DNA of 64,000 nucleotides from the NCBI RefSeq assembly GCF_000422705.1, contig NZ_AUGO01000007.1, positions 1 through 64,000 of the forward strand, read 5' to 3'. This document shows, in pieces, positions 34,291-42,493 of this stretch; within the stretch, counting starts at the first letter, position 1; every line of letters starts with the position of its first letter. Made by a program: the position numbers and the translations under genes. This stretch comes from Flavobacterium soli DSM 19725. GTDB taxonomy: Bacteria; Bacteroidota; Bacteroidia; Flavobacteriales; Flavobacteriaceae. The notes under the pieces are model-generated. The model saw only the letters and a program-made list of their open reading frames with translations. It made no database searches and was not told the DNA's origin.

Positions 34291-34863
34291 TTATATCATG
34301 CTGAAATTCAGACGGAAATACAATGCCTTGTGTCGGTCGATGGCAACAGCATTTCGCACTATTACAAACACATTCGACAGCACCAGTACGATCATCAGTA
34401 CTAAGGTAAATTCCCTACCCAACTTTAAAAAGATAAACAGCATAAACACAATTGGAGTCAAGATCGTCCAGAGGATTTGCAGCGAAACAATTTGCTTCGT
34501 AATGGGATGCTTGATTTTAAAGACGTGCATGAGCAATAATGGCACCAAGATATTGAAAAGTGGCACGATCAAAAAGGGCAAAGCAGAAAGATTCATGATT
34601 TTCACCTTCCCATAATCGAGCTCATTAGTTGATGAGGTATTACTAAAAGGAACTTCCTGCTCTTGGGGTTCCTCTGGAGCAACCGTATCAAGCAATTCCT
34701 GTTCTGCAACATTCAAGGCTTTCGCCAAAACCCGAAGGGTATAGCCCTTTGGAGCCTTCCCCGACTCAATTCGCTGGATAGTCCTAACCGAAACACCGGA
34801 TTGTTCCGAGAGTTCTTCTTGGGTGAGGTGGCGGTGTTCGCGAAGGTTTTTTAGTGGTGACAT
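34291..34863 (-). CDS. XRE HTH regulator with membrane domain
   Basis: This 190-residue protein has an XRE HTH at residues 4-60 (REHRHLTQEELSEQSGVSVR, TIQRIESGKAPKGYTL), a linker rich in Glu/Pro, and then three to four membrane segments (ALPFLIVPLFNILVPLLLM, ILWTILTPIVFMLFIFL, LVLMIVLVLSNVFVIV). A membrane-tethered transcription factor of DUF4870 type is the best description. A copied fragment of its HTH coding sequence lies at 39673-39720. The neighbouring 85-aa gene follows upstream on the same strand, 11 bp away. Confidence 0.8.
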   Translation of the reverse strand: MSPLKNLREHRHLTQEELSEQSGVSVRTIQRIESGKAPKGYTLRVLAKALNVAEQELLDTVAPEEPQEQEVPFSNTSSTNELDYGKVKIMNLSALPFLIVPLFNILVPLLLMHVFKIKHPITKQIVSLQILWTILTPIVFMLFIFLKLGREFTLVLMIVLVLSNVFVIVRNAVAIDRHKALYFRLNFSMI

Positions 34864-34874
34864 ATAGCAATAGA

Positions 34875-35132
34875 TTATTTTTCCTGCACCACTTCAATTT
34901 TTTTATCGTCTATAAAAAGGATACAATTCACCTTGAAGGCACCTCCAAGCGTTACTTTAATCATTTTGCTTTCCTTATTTTGGTTCACAAGATGTCCCGT
35001 GAGGCGTGATGAAATTACAGAATACCGCTCGTCTTGCAAGTCGCCGTTAACATAGAGGCGTTCGCCGTTAAACCAAGTGTTTTCAATCCTGATTTCGTTT
35101 CCTTCATAACAGGCGGTCCAAATGCTTTTCAT
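34875..35132 (-). CDS. Small hypothetical beta-rich protein
   Basis: This 85-residue protein contains 'WTACYEGNEIRIENTWFNGE', 'LYVNGDLQDER' and 'VNCILFIDDKKIEVVQE', alternating strands that suggest a compact beta barrel. It precedes the membrane HTH gene by 11 bp in the same direction, so the two are probably cotranscribed. There is no signal peptide and no known motif. Confidence 0.65.
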   Translation of the reverse strand: MKSIWTACYEGNEIRIENTWFNGERLYVNGDLQDERYSVISSRLTGHLVNQNKESKMIKVTLGGAFKVNCILFIDDKKIEVVQEK

Positions 35133-35233
35133 GTCCTTTAAGTGTTTTGCAAAATGAAAAGTAAATATAGTGCTTTCAATTTACAACTTCAAATCACTTG
35201 GCTGCAAAAGTTATACGCTAAAAAATACCGAAA

Positions 35234-36307
35234 CTAGTGCTTCAAGACCTTAAAGATTTCCTTATGCTCACCACTTTCCACCACCACAATCAACAGTCCG
35301 GAGGAGGCTTCCAAGCCAAAGCTATTGTTTCCTTTCTGCAAGCTATAGTGGCTAATTTGACGACCTAAAGCATCATACACCACAACCGTTCCGTTATCTT
35401 CGGTACTGTGCAGTTGCAACGCATTCCCAACAGGGTTCTGCATCAGTCGGAAAGGTACGTTTTCCGTAACAAAATAATCCGTATCCAAAACCGCACAGGC
35501 CGCCTCTACCTCTACCTGTGAGTTGCACCCCAAAAGATTCGTATTGATGGTAACCAAGGCTCCGGCTGGCGGATTTTGTAGATAATTGCAAATGGACGGA
35601 ACCGCACAAAAAGCCAAGAGGCCGTTTACCGCAATGGTCACACCGCCCGTCATCACCGTCGAGGCATTCCCCAAACCCTCAAGGCTCGTGAGCTGGCTGT
35701 TGCCTTCTATCACAAGGGCTCCTTCGTCTCCCCCAACAACAGTGGTCACATTTTCAAGTCCAGACAGGCTGGTTAGTACAGGATTTTCAACCACTTCCAG
35801 TATTTCACCGACAAAAGTCACACCCGAAAGCCCTTCTATGCTCGTCAGCGATTCACAATCGCGGATGATAAGGCCAAGGCCAACGGTTGCAAGGTTTTCC
35901 ACACCGTCAAGATCAAGCAAGTCCGGACAGCTCCTTACCGTAAATTCACCACCTACAGAAGCCAGCGACGATAACGCTGCAAGACTTGAAAGTCCGCCCA
36001 CTTCCCTCAGAATCAAATCGGTTCCTACAGTTTGCAGGTTTTGAAGACCGTTCAGGTTGGCAAGTGCGGGAACTTCCCTAATTTCCAAAGCTCCCGTGAT
36101 GGAAACAATATTCGCCAAACCGTTCAGGTTGTTGATGCTTACTTCGTCTATAATCACATCACCATTGATTTCCGTACAATTGGGATACTCCACAAGAAAG
36201 GCGTCCAGTTGGGATTGGTTAGTAATCGTTAGTCCTGCCGGAGGACATTGTGCAAAAGAAAAGGTAGCCGCCATCAAGGCCAATGCCGAAAAGTAGTAGT
36301 GCTTCAT
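35234..36307 (-). CDS. Secreted receptor-L/LRR-like protein with T9SS tail
   Basis: This 357-residue protein has a signal peptide MKHYYFSALALMAATFSFAQ, which fixes the start. It is followed by leucine-rich receptor-L-type repeats of about 22-24 residues (for example 'ALEIREVPALANLNGLQNLQ', 'SLTSIEGLSGVTFVGEILEV', 'NSQLTSLEGLGNASTVM'). Four Cys surround the C-terminal cap. The last 80 residues (LMQNPVGNALQL, VVVYDALGRQI, GLLIVVVESGE) have the strand pattern of a type A T9SS sorting domain, so it is probably secreted and surface-attached. The binding partner is unknown. Confidence 0.85.
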   Translation of the reverse strand: MKHYYFSALALMAATFSFAQCPPAGLTITNQSQLDAFLVEYPNCTEINGDVIIDEVSINNLNGLANIVSITGALEIREVPALANLNGLQNLQTVGTDLILREVGGLSSLAALSSLASVGGEFTVRSCPDLLDLDGVENLATVGLGLIIRDCESLTSIEGLSGVTFVGEILEVVENPVLTSLSGLENVTTVVGGDEGALVIEGNSQLTSLEGLGNASTVMTGGVTIAVNGLLAFCAVPSICNYLQNPPAGALVTINTNLLGCNSQVEVEAACAVLDTDYFVTENVPFRLMQNPVGNALQLHSTEDNGTVVVYDALGRQISHYSLQKGNNSFGLEASSGLLIVVVESGEHKEIFKVLKH

Positions 36308-36501
36308 AAACAAGATAAAAGTTATGTACAAGGTCATCCTCGACCCTATATTTTTGGCTCAAATATAGAAAGGTTTGTTGGATCTGCAAATAGTTTTAAA
36401 AGGGAGAAATACATGGAATGTTTGCTTACTTTCAAATCTTCCAACAAACATTTCCCACTGTTAAAATCCCAAAACCAAACCACTAATACTCCAAACAATA
36501 C

Positions 36502-36509
36502 TATATTTG
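36502..36509 (+). promoter_or_regulatory. Bacteroidota -7 promoter box for thi operon
   Basis: TATATTTG fits TAnnTTTG exactly and lies about 10 bp before the riboswitch, so transcription should begin at its 5' edge. Confidence 0.7.
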
Positions 36510-36518
36510 TAGTGGCTT

Positions 36519-36590
36519 TAGGGGTATTCTGAAAAGAATTGAGACAGTCCCTTTGAACCTGATACGGTTAACACCGTCGTAGGGAAAAGC
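36519..36590 (+). ncRNA. TPP riboswitch (THI element)
   Basis: The conserved core is present: aGGGGT at the 5' side, a CTGA...GAGA segment, CCCTTTGAACCTGAT, GGTTAACACC hairpin-like helix and CGTAGGGAA closing helix. It senses thiamin pyrophosphate and should lower thiM-thiE-thiD-tenA expression when thiamin is plentiful. The gene order directly downstream confirms the assignment. Confidence 0.95.
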
Positions 36591-36675
36591 AGGCAGGCAC
36601 CTTCGTGTTCCGTCTATCTTTTATATTCCAAAGAATCTTCTTTAGCCATTACCGTATAACCCCAATTATATCAAA

Positions 36676-37473
36676 ATGGACAAACAACTTTGGAAACACA
36701 TTCAAGCCGTTCGGCAAGCATCACCTCTCGTACATAATATCACCAATTTTGTGGTAATGAACAATACCGCCAATGCTTTGCTGGCTGTAGGAGCATCACC
36801 CATCATGGCACATGCCCATTCAGAAGTAGAAGAAATGGTAGGCATCTGCCAGTCGTTGGTCATCAACATTGGTACACTCGATGAATATTTCGTTACTTCA
36901 ATGTTATTGGCTGCCAAAAGAGTCAACGAACTCCAAAAACCTTGGCTGTTGGACCCCGTTGGTGCGGGAGCTACTTCCTACCGAAATACCGTACTATCAC
37001 AACTATTGGAGTGCAAGCCAACGGTAGTCAGAGGCAATGCATCAGAAATACTAGCATTGGCAAAAGCAAACAGCACCACTACAAAAGGCGTTGACAGCAC
37101 TGCCCAAAGCAACGAAGCTCTTGATGCTGCCCGTTTTATAAACAGTAAATACGGTGCAGTAGTCTGTATTTCTGGAGCAACAGATATCATCGTCAGCCAA
37201 GAACAGACCGTTTACCTCAGCAATGGCAATGCCCTCATGACAAAAGTAACCGGATTAGGTTGTTCAGCAAGTGCCGTGATTGGAGCTTTTATTGCAACGG
37301 TTGAAAATACTACCGAAGCGGTTGCAGCAGCAATGGCCTTGTTCAGCATCAGTGGCGAATTGGCGGCAAAGCACAGCAAAGGTCCCGGAAACCTACAAGT
37401 GAATCTATTGGACACGTTGCACGCGATCACCGAAGATGAATTTACAAACACTCTAAAAATCAAGCATGCCTAA
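36676..37473 (+). CDS. thiM: Hydroxyethylthiazole kinase
   Basis: This 265-residue cytoplasmic kinase phosphorylates 4-methyl-5-(2-hydroxyethyl)thiazole with ATP for thiamin salvage. Recognisable blocks are 'PLVHNITNFVVMNNTANALL', 'ASPIMAHAHSEVEEM', 'PWLLDPVGAGATSYRN', 'VVRGNASEILALA' and the anion-hole/catalytic-Cys region 'VTGLGCSASAVIGAF'. Length is standard. It is the first gene after the TPP riboswitch and overlaps thiE by 8 bp. Confidence 0.96.
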   Translation: MDKQLWKHIQAVRQASPLVHNITNFVVMNNTANALLAVGASPIMAHAHSEVEEMVGICQSLVINIGTLDEYFVTSMLLAAKRVNELQKPWLLDPVGAGATSYRNTVLSQLLECKPTVVRGNASEILALAKANSTTTKGVDSTAQSNEALDAARFINSKYGAVVCISGATDIIVSQEQTVYLSNGNALMTKVTGLGCSASAVIGAFIATVENTTEAVAAAMALFSISGELAAKHSKGPGNLQVNLLDTLHAITEDEFTNTLKIKHA

Positions 37474-38113
37474 TTCCGAATTTCCTTACCAATTGTACCT
37501 CGTTATTTCAGAAGCCGACTGCAAAAACAGCCACTACCTCCAAGTAGCCGAACAGGCCATCAAGGGTGGTGTTGATATCATTCAATTAAGGGAGAAAAAC
37601 CTAAGCACTGAACAATATATTGCAAAGGCAATTCGCTTAAAGGAAATAACCGACAAGTACAACATTCCACTCATCATCAACGACAGCCTAGAAACTGCCA
37701 TGAGCGTCAATGCCTTTGGTATCCATGTTGGTAACAATGACATGACGCCTACAGAAATTCGAAGCGTATGGAAAGGCTGTCAAAGCTTGGGCTACTCCAT
37801 TGAATTCATCGAGCAATTGCGAAACAAGGAAACCCATACGGCAGATTGCTTGGGCATCAGTCCTGTTTTTAATACAGCGACTAAAAAAGACACCATCAGA
37901 GAATGGGGGCTCGACGGAATAACAGCAATTCGAAGCCTGACCACCAAACCCCTTATCGCCATTGGCAACATGAATGGCAACAATGCCGAAGCCGTTATAA
38001 AAGCTGGTGCCGATTGTGTGGCGGTAGTCTCCGCCATCTGCTCGGCACCCAATCCTGAAAAGGCGGCCTATGAACTCAAAAACACAATTCTAAAATCCTT
38101 ACAGATCCAATGA
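37466..38113 (+). CDS. thiE: Thiamin-phosphate synthase
   Basis: This 215-residue TIM-barrel enzyme condenses HMP-pyrophosphate with thiazole phosphate to thiamin phosphate. Family motifs are 'GVDIIQLREKNLS' (about residues 31-43), 'IPLIINDSLETAMSVNAFGIHVG' region (substrate phosphate binding), 'CLGISPVFNTATKKD' and 'IAIGNMNGNNAEAVIKAGAD'. It overlaps both thiM (8 bp) and thiD (4 bp, ATGA), which shows translational coupling. Confidence 0.95.
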   Translation: MPNSEFPYQLYLVISEADCKNSHYLQVAEQAIKGGVDIIQLREKNLSTEQYIAKAIRLKEITDKYNIPLIINDSLETAMSVNAFGIHVGNNDMTPTEIRSVWKGCQSLGYSIEFIEQLRNKETHTADCLGISPVFNTATKKDTIREWGLDGITAIRSLTTKPLIAIGNMNGNNAEAVIKAGADCVAVVSAICSAPNPEKAAYELKNTILKSLQIQ

Positions 38114-38943
38114 AAAAATACACCTACCCTTCCGTATTGGCCATAGCGGGATTCGACGGCAGTGGCGGAGCGGGACTTCAAGCCGATATCAAGACCATTT
38201 CTGCCCTTGGCTGTTTTGCTACCTCGGTACTCACGGCCTTGCCCGTCCAGAATACCCAGGGTGTCCGTACCATCTACCCCATTCCCTACAGTGCCGTACA
38301 GGAACAGATCGAAGCCATCATGGACGATATTGTTCCCGATGCCATCAAGATCGGAATGGTACACACTGCCGAACTCGTCACAACCATTGCCAACACCCTC
38401 AAACAATACCCACAAGTACCTATCGTTTTCGATCCTGTGATGGTCGCCACCAGCGGACACAAGCTCATCGAAGACTGCACCATCAACGCCATCATCGAAA
38501 CACTATTTCCCATAGCGGCACTCATCACACCGAATATGGACGAAGCCGCCATACTAGCCAATATGGAAATAAAAACCCTGACCGATATGCACATCGCCGG
38601 AGCCAAGATACTTCAACTAGGCTGTAAGGCGGTTTTGCTAAAAGGCGGACACCTAGATGGCAAGTTGATTACCTCGCTTTATTTCCTACAAGAGGGAACC
38701 GTAACGGCTTTTGAATATGAGAAATTCGAAACCAACAACACCCACGGTTCGGGATGCACGCTTTCTTCTGCCATTGCTGGGTATATCGCTCAAGGCAAAA
38801 ACCTCGCAGACGCCATCAAACTCGGACAAGACTATGTGCACCAAGCCATCTACCACGGAAAAGACGTGCTGATTGGCAAAGGAAACGGTCCGTTGAACCA
38901 CTTTTTTAACCCTCAAAAACTCATCAAGAATGACTTGGTCTGA
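38110..38943 (+). CDS. thiD: Hydroxymethylpyrimidine/phosphomethylpyrimidine kinase
   Basis: This 277-residue ribokinase-fold enzyme phosphorylates HMP twice to HMP-pyrophosphate, the pyrimidine partner for ThiE. Motifs are 'AGFDGSGGAGLQADIKTISA' near the N terminus, 'PVMVATSGHKLI', 'TPNMDEAAIL', 'AVLLKGGHL' and the catalytic 'NTHGSGCTLSSAIA'. The length is normal. It overlaps tenA by 14 bp. Confidence 0.96.
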   Translation: MKKYTYPSVLAIAGFDGSGGAGLQADIKTISALGCFATSVLTALPVQNTQGVRTIYPIPYSAVQEQIEAIMDDIVPDAIKIGMVHTAELVTTIANTLKQYPQVPIVFDPVMVATSGHKLIEDCTINAIIETLFPIAALITPNMDEAAILANMEIKTLTDMHIAGAKILQLGCKAVLLKGGHLDGKLITSLYFLQEGTVTAFEYEKFETNNTHGSGCTLSSAIAGYIAQGKNLADAIKLGQDYVHQAIYHGKDVLIGKGNGPLNHFFNPQKLIKNDLV

Positions 38944-39577
38944 ACAAACCTGGCAAACCATTGCCCCAATCTACAGGAAGATCATCGGAATGCCCTTCAT
39001 CAGTGAACTAATGGGCGGCACGCTCGACCCGAAACGCTTTGAGTTCTATATCACACAGGATTCTGGCTACCTTGAACATTTCGGTAGGGCTTTGGCCTTG
39101 CTCGGTGCCAGAGCTACCCATATAGAAGATGCCTTGGCCTTTATGCGTTTTGCAGAAAATGCCCTCGTGGTCGAAAGCATCCTGCACGAATCGTATTTCA
39201 AGGATTTTGGCATCCAAGGTAAGGCCAAGCTCGAACCTGCCTGCCACCATTACGTTCATTTTCTAAAGAGTACCGCCTCGTTGGATGCCGTAGAAATCGG
39301 GATGGCAGCCGTACTCCCCTGCTTCTGGATCTACAAGGCCGTGGGCGACCATATCCTGCACAACCAGAATACCCAAGACAATCCCTATCAGGAATGGATC
39401 AATACCTATGCGGGAGAAGAATTCGGAATTGCCGTAAAGCAGGCCATCACGATTTGCGACACCGTTGCCGCCAACACTACTGAACAAACTAGGCAAGCAA
39501 TGACCGAAGCCTTTGTAACCGCCAGCCTATTGGAATATGATTTTTGGAAAGGAGCTTATGAGTTGAGGAGGTGGTGA
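38930..39577 (+). CDS. tenA: TenA family aminopyrimidine aminohydrolase (thiaminase II)
   Basis: This 215-residue all-helical protein salvages degraded thiamin by hydrolysing aminopyrimidines to HMP for ThiD. It shows 'PFISELMGGTLDPKRFEFYI', 'DSGYLEHFGRALALLGARA', a central 'VLPCFWIYKAVG' and 'ITICDTVAANTTEQTR', where the Cys is in the expected active-site neighbourhood, and the terminal 'ASLLEYDFWKGAYE' helix. It ends the riboswitch-controlled salvage operon. Confidence 0.95.
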   Translation: MTWSEQTWQTIAPIYRKIIGMPFISELMGGTLDPKRFEFYITQDSGYLEHFGRALALLGARATHIEDALAFMRFAENALVVESILHESYFKDFGIQGKAKLEPACHHYVHFLKSTASLDAVEIGMAAVLPCFWIYKAVGDHILHNQNTQDNPYQEWINTYAGEEFGIAVKQAITICDTVAANTTEQTRQAMTEAFVTASLLEYDFWKGAYELRRW

Positions 39578-40040
39578 AAACCAAAAGTTCTTCCTTTTCG
39601 TCGCAAACATTCCCCTCCTCTGGAGGGGTGGCCGAAGGTCGGGGTGGCTTAGAAACTCAAAGTCTTTTAATGCTAAACACTAACGGAAACACCAGATTGT
39701 TCCGAGAGTTCTTCTTTAGGTTTTCGATTTCCAAAACAAATGTATTATTATTATTGTTCGCAGGTAATTCCCACCTCATTTGAATTACGCAATCTTTTGT
39801 ACTTTTTTTTGTGAATTGCTTTCAAAATTTTATTTTAGTTGATTTAAAAAAATCGGACGCTGTAATTACTTGCAATGACTTCATTTTTTACTGATAAAAT
39901 GATTGAGCAATTGCTTCATTTCTTCTAAGTGGGTCTAATGAAGTATAATCACGTTCATTCCTTACAAAATCTTCGTCATTCATATTATTTATGCTTAAAT
40001 ATAAGTAGCCTATATTTTTATGATCCCTTTGTCTCGTATC
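39578..40040. other. Gene-free stretch with repeat and HTH-gene fragment
   Basis: It contains the repeat 'cccctcctctggaggggtgg' with 'gccgaaggtcggggtgg' (about 39612-39646), common between Bacteroidota genes, then a fragment of an HTH gene (39673-39720). The rest is AT-rich and shows nothing else. Confidence 0.5.
39673..39720 (-). pseudogene. Fragment of an XRE HTH coding sequence
   Basis: The minus strand reads LKEELSEQSGVSVSV then stop, nearly the same as LTQEELSEQSGVSVR in the membrane HTH protein at 34291-34863. The DNA identity (ttccgagagttcttctt and flanks) is higher than expected for independent HTHs. Only about 16 codons remain. Confidence 0.55.
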
Positions 40041-40472
40041 TTATTTAAACCTATCCCATGGCGGATTAGCATTATAATCATAGATACCTTTTATTGTTTT
40101 GAATAACTCAAAAAAATCGATTTTCCTGATATTCACATTTTCTAAAGGCGAAATAATTTTAAAAAATTCAGCATCGAAATCTGTCGAAGGAAAAATTGTT
40201 AGTTTGCCATCATTACATATCGCTAAAAATTTATATCCGTGGTCAGTCATTCTGCCAAACTCATAATAGACAATTTTAGAATTGACAGTAGCTAGCTTCC
40301 TTGAATACAAATACTTAAACTGCAAACTATCAACTTCGTTCTTGGGTATTTCATTATATTCTTTAAGAGACCGGACAATTTGTGATCTAAATCCATTCAA
40401 CTTTTTGTCAAACTGCTGAGCAGTTAGCATGAATGAAGAAATCAAGAATAGTAGTAATATTGTTTTTCTCAT
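40041..40472 (-). CDS. Exported hypothetical protein, candidate immunity protein
   Basis: This 143-residue protein has a signal peptide (MRKTILLLFLISSFMLTAQ). The mature part is alpha/beta with 'YYEFGRMTDHGYKFLAICND' and 'TIFPSTDFDAEFFKIISP' and no known motif. It overlaps the RHS-tail gene by 4 bp (ATGA), so it is translated with it. A small exported protein coupled to a toxin-like gene is the usual layout for a periplasmic immunity protein. This role is an inference from context. Confidence 0.6.
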   Translation of the reverse strand: MRKTILLLFLISSFMLTAQQFDKKLNGFRSQIVRSLKEYNEIPKNEVDSLQFKYLYSRKLATVNSKIVYYEFGRMTDHGYKFLAICNDGKLTIFPSTDFDAEFFKIISPLENVNIRKIDFFELFKTIKGIYDYNANPPWDRFK

Positions 40473-41440
40473 TTCGGTTTAGCATCTATTAGTTCCTGTA
40501 TAATTTTGCTTTCTGTAGCTTCTGCTTTTTTTTCAGTATCATGATTAGTCCCTTTCGTCTTGTTTTCATACGACTGCTGTGCGTTCACAGGATCTGTGGC
40601 ATGGTCAATTTCATGACCGCTTGTTGCAGAAATCATACCTTCTTTATCATCGGAAATTTTTGCTAATTCTTGTGCCTGAGGATCTTTAAATTCATACCCT
40701 GCATCTATCATCTCTTTAAATGTTTCAAATTGCTTCTCAAAAATGACTACTTCAGCGGACTTAATTTTTACATTACCATCCTTGTCAACGGATAAATCCT
40801 TTGTGGTTGCTCCAAATTTAGTACTGACAGTTTCGCTATCAACTTTGAAAGAGACATTGTGTGTTGCATCCCTTGCCTTATCTAGCTGTTGCATCCCTGT
40901 TGCAGTTCTGGCAAGACCGTTTCCTATGCGTTGAGTATCGGCAGAAGCGTTAGCACTCCAAGCCAATGTACCATCACTTTTCCTTGTATAGGTAACCGCT
41001 TTACCATCTGTCCCCGGAATTACTCTCATACCGTCAGGATCAGTGAAAAATACAGGGTTATCTACTGCAAAAGTGTAGGGAGACCATCGCCTGTATTCTT
41101 CACTCAACGGGTCAGGCGAAAGCCACCTGCTCGGGATATCCACAATCGGTCTTGTATACATTCCATAGCTACTATCACGCTCAACTAAACCCACTATTTC
41201 TTTCCTGTCCACATGAAACCGCACAGAGCCGATAATGACAATACTGTCAAGGTCATGCACCTCGAGGTATTTCCCTTTGCTTAAGGTCGCAACCTTGGCC
41301 TTATACCCAAATTGCTTGAATGGGTTTCCAGCCTCAATATTCTTTTCTCGGCGTGCCTTTTCTTCTTTTGACAATTCTTCCTGTGCAAAGGCACTTCCTG
41401 CCAAAAAAAGAAACAGAACTGAAAAATAAAATTTCCTCAT
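40469..41440 (-). CDS. RHS-tail protein with putative zinc-metalloprotease domain
   Basis: This 323-residue protein has a signal peptide (MRKFYFSVLFLFLAGSAFAQ). Residues about 105-140 carry an RHS core ending: RWLSPDPLSEEYRRWSPYTF, then AVDNPVFFTDPDGM, the boundary after which polymorphic toxins switch to a toxic domain. The rest contains 'SATSGHEIDHATDP' (HExxH-like H-E-I-D-H, about 276-289), suggesting a zinc metallopeptidase. The long RHS barrel is missing, so this is either a minimal secreted toxin or a remnant of a larger RHS protein. Confidence 0.7.
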   Translation of the reverse strand: MRKFYFSVLFLFLAGSAFAQEELSKEEKARREKNIEAGNPFKQFGYKAKVATLSKGKYLEVHDLDSIVIIGSVRFHVDRKEIVGLVERDSSYGMYTRPIVDIPSRWLSPDPLSEEYRRWSPYTFAVDNPVFFTDPDGMRVIPGTDGKAVTYTRKSDGTLAWSANASADTQRIGNGLARTATGMQQLDKARDATHNVSFKVDSETVSTKFGATTKDLSVDKDGNVKIKSAEVVIFEKQFETFKEMIDAGYEFKDPQAQELAKISDDKEGMISATSGHEIDHATDPVNAQQSYENKTKGTNHDTEKKAEATESKIIQELIDAKPK

Positions 41441-41449
41441 AGTCTTGTT

Positions 41450-42493
41450 TTATTGCTTGTTAAAGGTACTCAATTTTTTATTTTCATACTTATCTCTTTC
41501 CGTTTTTAATGAGACAAGCCAATTTATATACATTTCTTCGGGCATAAAGCGGTAACCGATTTCATGGATATGGGCATACACCTTTTCTAGCTGTTTGAAA
41601 GCGACTTTGGCTTTCTCCATATCGGTTTCCTGCTCAATCCTTTTCTTGTTTAGCTCCGCTTTTAAAATTAGGGCTGTTGCAAAATTGGGATAGGCTTTTA
41701 TGGCTGTATCTGCACATTTCAGAAGAAATGTACCGTCATTCTCAGGATATGTTCTCTGATAGGCATTCGCCAAATCCATCATCACCAGTGCAATCGTTTC
41801 GTTAGTATTTAAAGCCTTCATATAGACCCCGTTCTTAATGGCATCGATATGCACAAACCCCGATGCCATGAGCCATGCATCATTGGGAAAAATGCCACTG
41901 GTTAGTTCAGTATTATACCAACCGTTCCTTTTATTCTGATGCTTGATATATATGTGGTTCGGGGCTAATGCCAGATGTGCCGTTGTTCCCTGCTCCTCAC
42001 ATAGAATTTTATACAGGTAGGGCAAGGAATGGCAATTGCCTTTTCGGGTATGGAGCAGTTTTGATACAAACATGTTCTCTAACGAGTCGTTCCCAAACAC
42101 ATCCTTGAAGTCATAACCGAATGGTACATACTTATATTGCTTGTCTTCAATAATAATCGGGATGCTGTCGCACATGACCTGATAGGCAGATGCCCATTTG
42201 TTGACATCTTTCTTGTCATTTTCGACATAAGCTAAGAACCTGTTTTCAATGAGCGATCGGCACATATTCGTAAGCAATGCAATTTCTTTAGATAGATAGG
42301 CCATGTCCAGCCCACCATTGAGATAGGCGTTCTCTACAGAAAACACCGCGGTCTTGAAGCTATATTTTCTTTCATTACTCAGCATGCCTTGAAGCGTTTC
42401 AAAGCTCTCTTGATAGAGCTTATCTTGGCTTTGTGCGAATACCGAAAAGGTATAAATAAAATATATAAATAGTACTATTAATCGCTTCATCAA
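41450..42493 (-). CDS. Exported transglutaminase-like protein (copy 2)
   Basis: This 347-residue protein has a signal peptide (MMKRLIVLFIYFIYTFSVFA). The core has RKGNCHSLPYLYKILCEEQG (about residues 150-169), then LALAPNHIYIKH and WYNTELTSG, a Cys-His-Asp/Glu arrangement as in transglutaminase-like cysteine peptidases. It is a paralogue of the upstream gene (same blocks, same order), overlapping it by 4 bp. TPR-like helices follow (ALNTNETIALVMMDLANAYQ...). The substrate is unknown; a periplasmic peptidase or crosslinking role is possible. Confidence 0.7.
   Translation of the reverse strand: MMKRLIVLFIYFIYTFSVFAQSQDKLYQESFETLQGMLSNERKYSFKTAVFSVENAYLNGGLDMAYLSKEIALLTNMCRSLIENRFLAYVENDKKDVNKWASAYQVMCDSIPIIIEDKQYKYVPFGYDFKDVFGNDSLENMFVSKLLHTRKGNCHSLPYLYKILCEEQGTTAHLALAPNHIYIKHQNKRNGWYNTELTSGIFPNDAWLMASGFVHIDAIKNGVYMKALNTNETIALVMMDLANAYQRTYPENDGTFLLKCADTAIKAYPNFATALILKAELNKKRIEQETDMEKAKVAFKQLEKVYAHIHEIGYRFMPEEMYINWLVSLKTERDKYENKKLSTFNKQ

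Larger units (their letters stand above)
36308..36675 (+). other. Promoter and leader region of the thiamin operon
   Basis: It separates the divergent LRR-like gene from thiM. It contains an exact TAnnTTTG box at 36502-36509 and the TPP riboswitch at 36519-36590; the rest shows nothing notable. Confidence 0.7.

Noticed and set aside
39785..39805. Possible fourth copy of the TACGCAA-N5-TTGCGTA operator after tenA
   Set aside because: Only the left arm (TACGCAA) is present; the right arm reads TGTACTT, and no gene start follows.
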